Assembly (NCBI GenBank): GCA_030635415.1
Contig: DAOVYW010000134.1
Location: forward strand, 1-6,747
Direction of reading: 5' to 3'
Origin: Candidatus Firestoneibacteriota bacterium
GTDB taxonomy: Bacteria > Oederibacteriota > JAAXVQ01 > JAUVAV01
Length of the DNA stretch: 6,747 bases
Both the position numbers and the translations under genes were made by a program. Shown piece by piece: positions 1-6,699 of this stretch. Each line of letters begins with the position of its first letter. Positions within the stretch are counted from its first letter, which is position 1. The notes below the pieces were generated by a model, which made no database searches, was not told where the DNA came from, and saw only the letters and a list, made by a program, of their open reading frames with translations.

Positions 1-491
1 AGCACAATCCTCCGTGCGGCTGCAGCGCAATTTAATAATCCTATGCCGACTATTATCCACATCAGGCTAAAAAAAGCGCTGATGCCTCCGGCCCAATTTA
101 AGGTTGTCCGCCCGCCTGGAATATTATCAATCCCGGGCAATGGTCCGGTAATTAGACTTCTTATGGGAAGAGATTTGCCAAAGAGTGACATCCCCAGGAG
201 AAAAAGCGCTGTCCCTGCCAGTATAATTCCGGCGATGATAAAAGCCCAGGCTACCAGCCTGACTCCCCGGGAAGGCGCATCCACTTCGCCGCGGTCTTGG
301 GCCGTCTGCTCCATCCGTTCCCGGGCCTGCTTAGCGCAATCCGGATGAAAAACCTGGTAATCCAGTCCTACCGGACAACACGCCGAACATACCGGACGAC
401 CACAGGTTCCACAATGCCATTTGGCAGGCAAGCCATGGATGGGACAGGTTGCGGGTTCCGAAGAATGGGAAGGCCGGGAAGATTCGTCCAT
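1..491 (-). CDS. B-box-like zinc-finger membrane protein, 3' end outside window
   Basis: This reading frame runs off the left edge, so at least 163 residues are present and the C-terminus is missing. The N-terminus holds a compact cysteine/histidine cluster: Cys16, His19, Cys27, Cys30, Cys35, Cys38, His49 and Cys52, the spacing expected for a two-zinc B-box-type finger. A charged linker (about 53-78) follows, then two hydrophobic segments at about 79-104 and 131-159, so it is probably an inner-membrane protein with a zinc-binding cytoplasmic head. I chose ATG at 491; an in-frame TAG lies just upstream. A TTG at 503 is an alternative start that sits closer to a GGGG stretch that could serve as ribosome binding site. 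A TATACT at 539-534 could be a -10 box, but no good -35 accompanies it. It lies 81 bases after the beta-barrel gene and may share its transcript. Function is unknown; the zinc-finger and membrane calls are from residue pattern only. Confidence 0.75.
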   Translation of the reverse strand, partial: MDESSRPSHSSEPATCPIHGLPAKWHCGTCGRPVCSACCPVGLDYQVFHPDCAKQARERMEQTAQDRGEVDAPSRGVRLVAWAFIIAGIILAGTALFLLGMSLFGKSLPIRSLITGPLPGIDNIPGGRTTLNWAGGISAFFSLMWIIVGIGLLNCAAAARRIV

Positions 492-572
492 GTTTTTTGT
501 CAAATCATCCCCGGCCTAGTTGTCCTGCTTGGCAGTATACAATACACTATCTTGGTTAACCCCAGTTCGGCT

Positions 573-1457
573 CTATAGTCCTAACAACAAGCTTACGCCT
601 CCCATGATCTGCCAATCGCTCCGGGGCGCCCAACTCGGCCGGTCCTCCTCCACTTCCAGTGGTACGGCAACACCCAGCTTGGCCTTAAAAATACCCTTTT
701 GCAGCCGGACGCCGGGAACAAACACAAAGGTTGATCCGGCCGTATCCGGCATGGATAATTCATCGATTTTGACCTCGCCGTAGCTGGTTCCCACCAGTTC
801 CGCATGCACGAAAAAGAGATCCCCTGCCGGAATTTCAACTCCTACCGCAAAAATTGTGGCATCACCCGGCTTCACAGTAAACTGATTAGGCTCGAATTCA
901 CCGGTAGCGGAGTTAAAAATCTTATCCTGCTCGTACTCGCCCCGGTATTCATAACCTATATTAGCGTGCAGTTTCATTAACATAATATCCAAATCAACCG
1001 CCAGATAGGGATTTAATGCCAGCCCTTCGCCAAAAATATACTTCTCCGGTTCAGCCGTAGGAAACACGGTATCCAGTCCGACCGCCAAGCTGAAAAAGGG
1101 TAATGCCAGTAATCCGCCTTTAAGTCCCAGGCCCACATTCTGGATTGCTGCGAAATCATTATTCTCAGCCGCTTCATAGTTGCTCAGAGCGCTTCCATAA
1201 GGAATGGTCAGCTTGATTTCCATTATCGGCAGACCGACCCGGACAAAAACCGGAATTTCCATTATGGTCTGTTCGTCAATCCCTCCCACTCCGGAGTCTT
1301 CAAATTTCTCATAAGAATAATTGATATCACAGCCGACTTCCAGGCCCGTCATTCCAGCCACATTCCCCGCCTGCTCGAACGCAATCGGCTCGGCCCCGGT
1401 CAGTAAGGGCATTCCCAGAACAGCCAAACCCAGAAACCAACCTGCTTTTCTCAACAT
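573..1457 (-). CDS. Outer-membrane beta-barrel-like protein with signal peptide
   Basis: The 294-residue product begins with a signal peptide: Leu-Arg-Lys, a hydrophobic core at about 6-19, and a likely cleavage site after Ala22. The rest has no long hydrophobic helix but alternates short amphipathic strands with Gly/Asn/Asp turns, as in outer-membrane barrels. The overall pattern (a strand ending in IPYGSALSNY, then VGLGLKGGLL, a FPTAEP turn and an NIGYEY strand) resembles the family annotated as MetA-pathway-of-phenol-degradation or transporter-like barrels, whose members often sit beside aromatic-compound genes. It ends in Leu, not the usual terminal Phe. The start is well set: GGAGGTGG lies six bases before the ATG. 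It is 229 bases downstream of the activase and has its own plausible promoter. A role in moving a hydrophobic substrate or product of the neighbouring enzyme is only inference. An unrelated periplasmic beta protein is the main alternative. Confidence 0.8.
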   Translation of the reverse strand: MLRKAGWFLGLAVLGMPLLTGAEPIAFEQAGNVAGMTGLEVGCDINYSYEKFEDSGVGGIDEQTIMEIPVFVRVGLPIMEIKLTIPYGSALSNYEAAENNDFAAIQNVGLGLKGGLLALPFFSLAVGLDTVFPTAEPEKYIFGEGLALNPYLAVDLDIMLMKLHANIGYEYRGEYEQDKIFNSATGEFEPNQFTVKPGDATIFAVGVEIPAGDLFFVHAELVGTSYGEVKIDELSMPDTAGSTFVFVPGVRLQKGIFKAKLGVAVPLEVEEDRPSWAPRSDWQIMGGVSLLLGL

Positions 1458-1519
1458 ACTCCACCTCCGTTTTGTGATGACTGCTTGAAATCATTGCAGT
1501 CTTTGCGACAGTTCGGTTT

Positions 1520-1548
1520 AGTTTATCGCTTCCCGTTAAAATAATCAA
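1520..1548 (-). promoter_or_regulatory. Candidate sigma70-type promoter for the beta-barrel gene
   Basis: On the minus strand TTGATT (1548-1543) is followed after exactly 17 bases by TAAACT (1525-1520). Each hexamer matches four of six consensus positions. Transcription would start near 1513 and give a leader of about 55 bases before the strong ribosome binding site of the barrel gene. The prediction is by eye only and needs start-site mapping. Confidence 0.35.
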
Positions 1549-1581
1549 GCCTAAATATTTGTTCTATACGAATCTTTGGAA

Positions 1582-1608
1582 GCAGGGAACAGGCATACTG
1601 TTCCCTGC
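1582..1608. repeat. Perfect 11-bp inverted repeat, hairpin or operator
   Basis: GCAGGGAACAG is followed by a five-base spacer and then its exact reverse complement CTGTTCCCTGC. In RNA it would form an uninterrupted 11-bp stem, seven pairs of them G-C. It lies 78 bases after the activase stop and upstream of the candidate promoter of the barrel gene. No run of T follows it on either strand, so it is not a textbook intrinsic terminator. It could be a weak terminator or mRNA 3'-end protector for the enzyme operon, or a protein-binding palindrome. Confidence 0.55.
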
Positions 1609-1686
1609 GAGCTGGTCTGCAAGGCCACCACTAAAGAATACCAAACGTGCCGTAATTTTAATGCGATTTGTTTTCATAAATACCCG

Positions 1687-3561
1687 CTAAAAAGAGGTCA
1701 CAGGACTGATGTCCGGTTCAGGATATATTTGCTGGGGTTTTGGAGGCATGGGATTATAAACCCAATCGATATTGACAATGCCGCATCTGAAGCCCGCTAT
1801 CCGCTTCCTCCCAAAAGTTCCACGGATTAAAAGTTCCTCCGCGCTCAGAGACATACAGAAAACAGTCACGGGGGTGTTATCAAGGATTGCTTCAAGTTCA
1901 TCTTGATATGCAGAAAGAGAAAATATGACCTGCCGGCCATCCCCTGTCAGTGCCTGGATCACCGGCACTATGATCGGATAACCTTCTTTCCCTACATATG
2001 ATAAAAATTTGGGATTTGACACGCGGTTCAAGAGTTTCCGGGACCAGAAGTTCAGCACGTGCTTCTTTCTTTTCTTTCCGGAGATTTTCTGCGCCACCAG
2101 CGTTTTTACCAACGCCTTCCAAATGCCTCTGTAAGGCAGAATTTCCTCGCCGTAATGCTCAACCAGATCCATATAATAGACTGTATGCAAGCCCATATAA
2201 GCATTGTAGCGGAACATCGGCTTATTATTGAACATTTCAAATTCCATCCCTTGCTTTTCCGTATGGGTAAAGTCCGCTTGGCCACGCCATAGTTCTTTAG
2301 CGGATGTCATGATGAGAAAAGCGGTTTTAGGATTATTTCCGACATTTTTTTTACTCAACCCTTCTGTAAACTGTCCCCAGATCACCTCTCTGGGTGTTCC
2401 CGCCTGGAGCGTCGAAATGAGCGTAAGATGCGGAAGTCCTGTTTCACTGACAGTGGCAAGCATTCCCACTTTCAGCTCTGATTCAAAAGCGCGCCTCTCC
2501 GCTTCTGAAAATGAATGATACCTGTTTCTTCGATCGTTCATTTTAGCCTCATATCTGATTTCTCTACGGTGCGGCTTTGATCCGGCGGCTCCTGTGGTTG
2601 TAACCATGTCCGGGTCTACGCCGGATCTCTTGGCACATTTTTCCAATTCACGCAGATCCTCCTCAGTGAGCAGCCGGCTATTGATAAACCGCCATTCTAT
2701 CCCCAATCTGCGGTATTTATCCCTGCACAGATTGTTAAAGGCGCAGAGCTCCCACCGCTGAATGAAGTTATTTAAATTTCGGGCGAGAAAATCCCCTAGG
2801 CCCGTCAAATTTTCGCAGGTAGCAGTTGCTTCAGGAATGAGCGGCGTTCTTATCCATAATTTCGTATCCAATGTCTTTTCCCGGATATAATCGCGGATAT
2901 ACAGAAGATTGCCGAATATCATTTGGTTATCCTGGCCGGTAAACGCGGAATGCTTATCCGGGTCGATTTCCTTCAAATCATACAGCACGACATCGGTAAA
3001 CGGCAATATTTTTTCAAGGCTCTTGACGGAACACAACCCGCAGGTATCCAGAGCTGTATTGACGCCTGCTTTTTTCAGGCGGCGTAAAAATGACGCAACA
3101 AAATCGGTTTGCCGGGTAGGCTCTCCGCCCGAAACTGTGGCTCCTCCCCCTGATTTCTCAAAAAAGGCCAGATCCTTGATCACTTCCTTGAAAAGCTCGT
3201 CTTCGCTAATTTCGGCACCCAAAAGATTCAGCGCGTTCGCAGGACACTCGCGGGCGCATTTACCGCATCCCGAACAGCAATCACGGTCAATCAGAATACT
3301 TTTTCCTCTCATAAAAAGGCAATTATTCGGGCACGCTTTGATACAGGTCCCGCAAGCAAGGCATCGGTTCTCAAGCCACCACACCTGGGGCTTTTCCGAA
3401 ATACTTTCCGGATTCTGGCACCATTGACAGTGCAGGGGGCATCCTTTAAAGAATACCGTGGTCCGGATGCCCGGGCCGTCATCTACCGAAAACCTTTGCA
3501 GATTCAGGATAAGACCATCCTCTTGCCGGCCATTGATCGCCGTCTGGTTTCCGGCGCTCAT
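1687..3561 (-). CDS. Glycyl radical enzyme activase fused to flavin-type split-barrel domain
   Basis: Residues 1 to about 330 are a radical-SAM activase. The CxxxCxxC motif is Cys41, Cys45, Cys48; it is preceded by DGPGIRTTVFFKGC and followed by two ferredoxin-type motifs (Cys67/70/73/77 and Cys96/99/102/106). SGGEP at 144-148 and YDLKEIDPDKHSAFTG near 194-209 are typical of the family. It uses S-adenosylmethionine and a reduced [4Fe-4S] cluster to make the radical on the partner enzyme, whose stop codon is 15 bases upstream. The usual activase length is about 300 residues. Here the frame continues from 341 to 624 into a second protein type: GLSKKNVGNNPKTAFL (401-416) matches the FMN-binding split barrel of pyridoxamine-phosphate-oxidase relatives, and about 515-605 looks like a second, degenerate barrel. 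The ribosome binding site is weak (GGAA), suggesting translational coupling. The second half may also be translated separately from Met341, or be a distinct gene joined by an indel. Confidence 0.93.
   Translation of the reverse strand: MSAGNQTAINGRQEDGLILNLQRFSVDDGPGIRTTVFFKGCPLHCQWCQNPESISEKPQVWWLENRCLACGTCIKACPNNCLFMRGKSILIDRDCCSGCGKCARECPANALNLLGAEISEDELFKEVIKDLAFFEKSGGGATVSGGEPTRQTDFVASFLRRLKKAGVNTALDTCGLCSVKSLEKILPFTDVVLYDLKEIDPDKHSAFTGQDNQMIFGNLLYIRDYIREKTLDTKLWIRTPLIPEATATCENLTGLGDFLARNLNNFIQRWELCAFNNLCRDKYRRLGIEWRFINSRLLTEEDLRELEKCAKRSGVDPDMVTTTGAAGSKPHRREIRYEAKMNDRRNRYHSFSEAERRAFESELKVGMLATVSETGLPHLTLISTLQAGTPREVIWGQFTEGLSKKNVGNNPKTAFLIMTSAKELWRGQADFTHTEKQGMEFEMFNNKPMFRYNAYMGLHTVYYMDLVEHYGEEILPYRGIWKALVKTLVAQKISGKKRKKHVLNFWSRKLLNRVSNPKFLSYVGKEGYPIIVPVIQALTGDGRQVIFSLSAYQDELEAILDNTPVTVFCMSLSAEELLIRGTFGRKRIAGFRCGIVNIDWVYNPMPPKPQQIYPEPDISPVTSF
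2538..2550 (-). promoter_or_regulatory. Internal ribosome binding site and start at codon 341 of the activase frame
   Basis: On the minus strand GAGG (2550-2547) is followed by five bases and an in-frame ATG (2541-2539). The next base makes ATGA, so a TGA of the +1 frame (2540-2538) overlaps this ATG in the way typical of translationally coupled genes. Starting here would give a 284-residue flavin-type split-barrel protein. The site therefore marks either a second start inside a fused gene or the original boundary between two genes. Confidence 0.5.
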
Positions 3562-3576
3562 GCAATTTTCCGGCTG

Positions 3577-6096
3577 TCAAATAGAATGGCTTTCCCTCGC
3601 GATAATTTCATTCTGTAGCTCCCTGCCAATGCTGGTAAAATAAGCGTTGTATCCGGTAACCCGCACCAGAAGATTCCTGTAATCTTCGGGATGTTTCTGC
3701 GCGTCCCGCAGCATCTCCGTGTCGATCATATTTAACTGCAGCGCGGTTCCGCCGTTCTCTATATAGCCCCGCAAAAAAGCTTTGAATTTATCTTTATGCT
3801 CAGGATCGCGGATCATCGAGGGATTGAAAGTCAGGGTATGACTTCCTCCTCCGGGAAGCAGGTTGCAATACCCCTTCCAGCCATCCTGGTTATCAGCATC
3901 CTTACCGCCCAGTACTTTCCCGACTGAATTGACATTGGCCGTGGGTCCATTAATATCAGCTCCGTTAGAGGGACAAAGCGCGTTGGAGAGAAATTCACCC
4001 TGGGGCCTTCCGTCGGGACTGGCCGGCAGAATAAAACTGTCATGTATCCAGAAATTCCAGCTCAACATACCCGGCCGGAATTGCCGGCCGGTGGATTGGG
4101 TCCGGTATTTCCAGGTTTCCTCCACCCACACTTCCATTACCTTTTTTCCTATCTTATCGGCCGCGTCATCATCCCTTCCATATTTTGGTGTCTTATATAA
4201 CGCCTTAGCCTGCAGTACTTCATGGCCAATCCAGTTGTCTTTCAGGGCGTCGATCAGCTCCGGCAGGGTGCAGACCTTCTGGTCGAACACCAGGTATTTT
4301 ATGGCCAGAAGTGAATCCACCGTAGTCCCGTAGGTTACAGCCTCCAGGGTAGTATAAGAGAGCTCTGCCCCTCCTTCAGTGACATCCCTGGCTTTTTCCG
4401 CGCATCCTTTTACCAGGCAGGAAAGATAGGGTGTAGGTGAGAATTTCGCCCTTATCTCTTCCGGTTTTTCATACAGGTCAACTATCTTTTTAATAATAAA
4501 CTTGGTCTGGACAACATAGGCATTCCAGAACTCCTCCCAAACTTTAAAATCCGCCGGATTGCCTGTGTTGGGTCCAAAGCGCTTATGCGGATCAGTTATC
4601 CCGCTCCGGGGATCGGTAAAGGGGACCAGGTCATATCCGCCGGCGAGAGCAAGCTCTACCGCTTTTAACAGGTTCAAGTTGACATCCACTACGCCGGAGC
4701 GGTCGTTACCCACCATAGTGTTCTCAATACAGCCCACGGGCGCATACTCATGGACATTGCTTTCGTTGATAAGGTGCTCAACGCCCGACTTCCCGGCCTG
4801 GTACATCAGCCCCGCCATGGAACGCTCATCAAAGTTTAGCGTGAAGGGCGCACCCTGGCTGGATGCGATCATAGCAACGAGCTTAGCGAGAAGTTTCTCC
4901 GGAGTATTCCGGTGCAGCCGCACATTGAGCTTGGGCTCCAGAAGGGGCATCATTTCTTCAACGACCTCAAGCAGCGCATAAGTCAGGTCATTGGTCATAT
5001 CCTTACCTCCTGCTCCCAAGCCTGACAGAGTGATCATTTGACCATAGGCTGAGGTAATCCCCTGATTGCCCCCCGTGCGGATCAGTGCATCATAGTCCGT
5101 ATTCGGATGGATCCAGAAGCATTTCAATATCTCTTTTCCGAATTCCCGGTCCATACCTTCTTCCAGGGATCGCTTCCACAAAGCATACAGCAACTGATCA
5201 AGCCTGCCAAAGGAAACGCCGGGACCGGGATAATTTTCATCACTCATCACCAGCATATGCGTCAGCCACAGCGATTGCATCGCTTCCCAGAAAGTCTGCG
5301 CAGGCTCCCACGGTACCTGCTTGAGGTTTTTTTCCATCTGAAGAAGTTCTTGTTTTCTTGGCGCATCTTCTTCAGTAGCAGCGAGTTCAGCACACCGCAG
5401 GCTATATTCTGTTGCCAGATCCCTGGCCATGGTAGCAGCCGTGATCATGGCTCGAAGCTGGGCGCCCTTATTTCCATTTTTTTCATAGCCGGAAAGTTGC
5501 TTATAGCGGGCATTCACATCTTGGTAAACGCTTTTCCAGCCTTTTTCTATGATGGTCGCATAATCCGGGATCAGATGACCGCTGACAGCTCCGGCATTAC
5601 CATAACCATGGTCATGAAACCACACGATCGCGTTTCGGCTCCCTTTCCTGCCGTATATCATCCTGTGATACTGTTTCGCCTCTCCTTTAGTAAGACAGGT
5701 TGATGTCATAATATTGAACCGCGCCCCGGCGATGAGATCTCCCGGCAGAATTTCTTTAGGCAGGTAACGCACCATTACCGTTTTGACGAACCAAGCTTTG
5801 CGTTCGGGCAGGCTCCAGATCCAAAAATCAGGGTGCAACTCAACCTTTTTTGCCGTCTGGATGAAAGCGGATTTGAAGGTTTGCAAAAAAGCATAGTTTT
5901 CGGGAACATTATAAAAAGTGGTTTCTTCATACTGAAAATCCCATGGTGTTCCCGTGCTCCAGGAGGTAAACTCATTATTCCATTTACGCTTAATACCTTG
6001 AAAATAGTAATCTCTGAGCCATGTGATCCTCGGCGATAAATTCTTCGGCTCCTTAATAGCATACTTTTTTTGTTCATCCGCGTCGATTGCATCCAT
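3577..6096 (-). CDS. Glycyl radical enzyme, possibly arylacetate decarboxylase-like
   Basis: The 839-residue product is a full-length glycyl radical enzyme of the pyruvate formate-lyase superfamily. The PFL-like domain spans about 25-680; the glycine-radical domain follows, with RVTGYNAYF at 812-820 and radical-bearing Gly815. The catalytic cysteine is Cys456 in VGCIENT, with Glu458 two residues on, as in lyases and decarboxylases that use a Cys-x-Glu pair. The Asn-Thr after it and the GNDRSG that follows, plus GGAE with Glu578, recall the arylacetate decarboxylases (4-hydroxyphenylacetate, phenylacetate, indoleacetate), where Cys503, Glu505 and Glu637 act in the hydroxyphenylacetate enzyme; this subfamily call is from memory, not alignment. 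No small HpdC-type subunit gene is present, which argues against the hydroxyphenylacetate enzyme itself. The ATG at 6096 has GAGGTGG seven bases upstream and an in-frame TGA just before, so the start is secure. The enzyme is cytoplasmic, oxygen-sensitive and paired with the activase immediately downstream. Other eliminating or lyase reactions remain possible. Confidence 0.96.
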   Translation of the reverse strand: MDAIDADEQKKYAIKEPKNLSPRITWLRDYYFQGIKRKWNNEFTSWSTGTPWDFQYEETTFYNVPENYAFLQTFKSAFIQTAKKVELHPDFWIWSLPERKAWFVKTVMVRYLPKEILPGDLIAGARFNIMTSTCLTKGEAKQYHRMIYGRKGSRNAIVWFHDHGYGNAGAVSGHLIPDYATIIEKGWKSVYQDVNARYKQLSGYEKNGNKGAQLRAMITAATMARDLATEYSLRCAELAATEEDAPRKQELLQMEKNLKQVPWEPAQTFWEAMQSLWLTHMLVMSDENYPGPGVSFGRLDQLLYALWKRSLEEGMDREFGKEILKCFWIHPNTDYDALIRTGGNQGITSAYGQMITLSGLGAGGKDMTNDLTYALLEVVEEMMPLLEPKLNVRLHRNTPEKLLAKLVAMIASSQGAPFTLNFDERSMAGLMYQAGKSGVEHLINESNVHEYAPVGCIENTMVGNDRSGVVDVNLNLLKAVELALAGGYDLVPFTDPRSGITDPHKRFGPNTGNPADFKVWEEFWNAYVVQTKFIIKKIVDLYEKPEEIRAKFSPTPYLSCLVKGCAEKARDVTEGGAELSYTTLEAVTYGTTVDSLLAIKYLVFDQKVCTLPELIDALKDNWIGHEVLQAKALYKTPKYGRDDDAADKIGKKVMEVWVEETWKYRTQSTGRQFRPGMLSWNFWIHDSFILPASPDGRPQGEFLSNALCPSNGADINGPTANVNSVGKVLGGKDADNQDGWKGYCNLLPGGGSHTLTFNPSMIRDPEHKDKFKAFLRGYIENGGTALQLNMIDTEMLRDAQKHPEDYRNLLVRVTGYNAYFTSIGRELQNEIIARESHSI

Positions 6097-6126
6097 GATA
6101 CCCCCACCTCACCTTCCCAGCGTCCC

Positions 6127-6157
6127 CGGATCGCCTTTATCCGCCTTCGTAGAAGAC
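6127..6157 (-). promoter_or_regulatory. Two abutting small hairpins in the enzyme leader
   Basis: On the minus strand GTCTTC-TAC-GAAGGC (6157-6143) can form a six-pair stem with a three-base loop (one G-U pair). It abuts CGGAT-N7-ATCCG (6143-6127), a five-pair stem; the two share base 6143. They lie between the candidate promoter and the ribosome binding site at 6110-6104. I recognise no known riboswitch. They could influence translation or mRNA stability, or arise by chance. Confidence 0.25.
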
Positions 6158-6189
6158 CCCGGCGCTGGTCAGGTCCGCAAGAGAAACTA

Positions 6190-6195
6190 ATTATA
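6190..6195 (-). promoter_or_regulatory. Candidate -10 box for the enzyme/activase operon
   Basis: A perfect TATAAT lies 94 bases upstream of the enzyme start codon and overlaps the TAA stop of the broken lyase gene. At 17 bases upstream I find only GTCAGC, a poor -35, and there is no extended -10 TG. If used, it would give a leader of roughly 85 bases carrying the two hairpins. Confidence 0.3.
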
Positions 6196-6682
6196 TGTTC
6201 AGGGTCAAACTTGCTGACCAATGGTAAGTCAATAGGTCTATAATCTCTATTTCGGTTTTCTGCCATCCGCGAGCAACTTGAAAAGGTGAACTAACAGCAT
6301 TTATCGTCCCACTAACTTCAAACAATATAATTTTACCTGTATTTGCCGGCGGATTGTAATTAATCGCCTCTAAAAATGACCCTGTTTTTACAGCAGTACC
6401 ATTACGAGTGCTATCTCCTGGCGTTCCATTGTTAGTACTTAAATCTGTCACTATAAAAATGACGGGGTCATTAGTTGCTCCATAAGCTGCTCTTGTATCA
6501 GTTCCAAAACCTTTTAGTCCGGGAATAACATCAAGCCCCCACGCCGCAGACGGAGCCAAAATACATCCAAAAGCAGCCAACATCGCAAAAAGGGCAAGTT
6601 TGGTTAGCCAGGGGTTACCTTGCTCTGTTTTTGTTTTAGAAATGGCGCGCTGTTTGTTCGGTTTTAATCTTAGGGTTCTCAT
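6191..6682 (-). pseudogene. Truncated secreted pectate-lyase-like protein
   Basis: The 163-residue frame starts with a long basic N-region (1-28), a hydrophobic core (about 29-43) and a likely signal-peptidase site near Ala47 to Gly49, so it would be exported. The mature start GLKGFGTDTRAAYG (55-68), then VIFIVTDLS and KIILFEVSGTI (117-127), matches the opening of right-handed beta-helix pectate lyases (GFGA-T-GG, V-Y-VTNL, I-VF-VSGTI). Recognisable sequence ends around residue 136 (near 6275). The remaining 27 residues do not look like the beta-helix, and neither other frame restores the expected GQTAP-type continuation, so a deletion or rearrangement is more likely than a single frameshift. 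Catalytic residues of the family would lie in the missing part. AGGAGGT (6700-6694) lies 11 bases before the ATG, a long spacing, and an in-frame TAG precedes the start. It could still be a short expressed secreted protein, but not an active lyase. Confidence 0.65.
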
Positions 6683-6699
6683 TTTAACAGACTACCTCC

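Noticed and set aside
492..572. Intrinsic terminator after the beta-barrel gene
   Set aside because: Only a short GGTTAACC palindrome (553-560) is present, with no stable G-C stem or T run.
43..578. Two plus-strand open frames at the left end
   Set aside because: They are antisense to the zinc-finger membrane protein, whose Cys/His pattern and membrane segments are far more convincing.
2909..3427. 172-codon plus-strand open frame opposite the activase
   Set aside because: Antisense to the iron-sulfur and radical-SAM part of the activase; composition is that of a mirrored coding frame.
4500..5000. Possible microcompartment association of the radical enzyme
   Set aside because: No shell protein, aldehyde dehydrogenase or N-terminal targeting helix extension is visible in the window.
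5107..5703. 198-codon plus-strand open frame opposite the glycyl radical enzyme
   Set aside because: It lies wholly antisense to a clearly conserved gene and its translation has no recognisable domain; best read as a shadow.
5775..6266. 163-codon minus-strand frame crossing the lyase remnant, leader and enzyme start
   Set aside because: It overlaps the first 320 bases of the enzyme in another frame, is rich in Arg and has no family resemblance. I checked it as a frameshifted continuation of the lyase and found no beta-helix motif.
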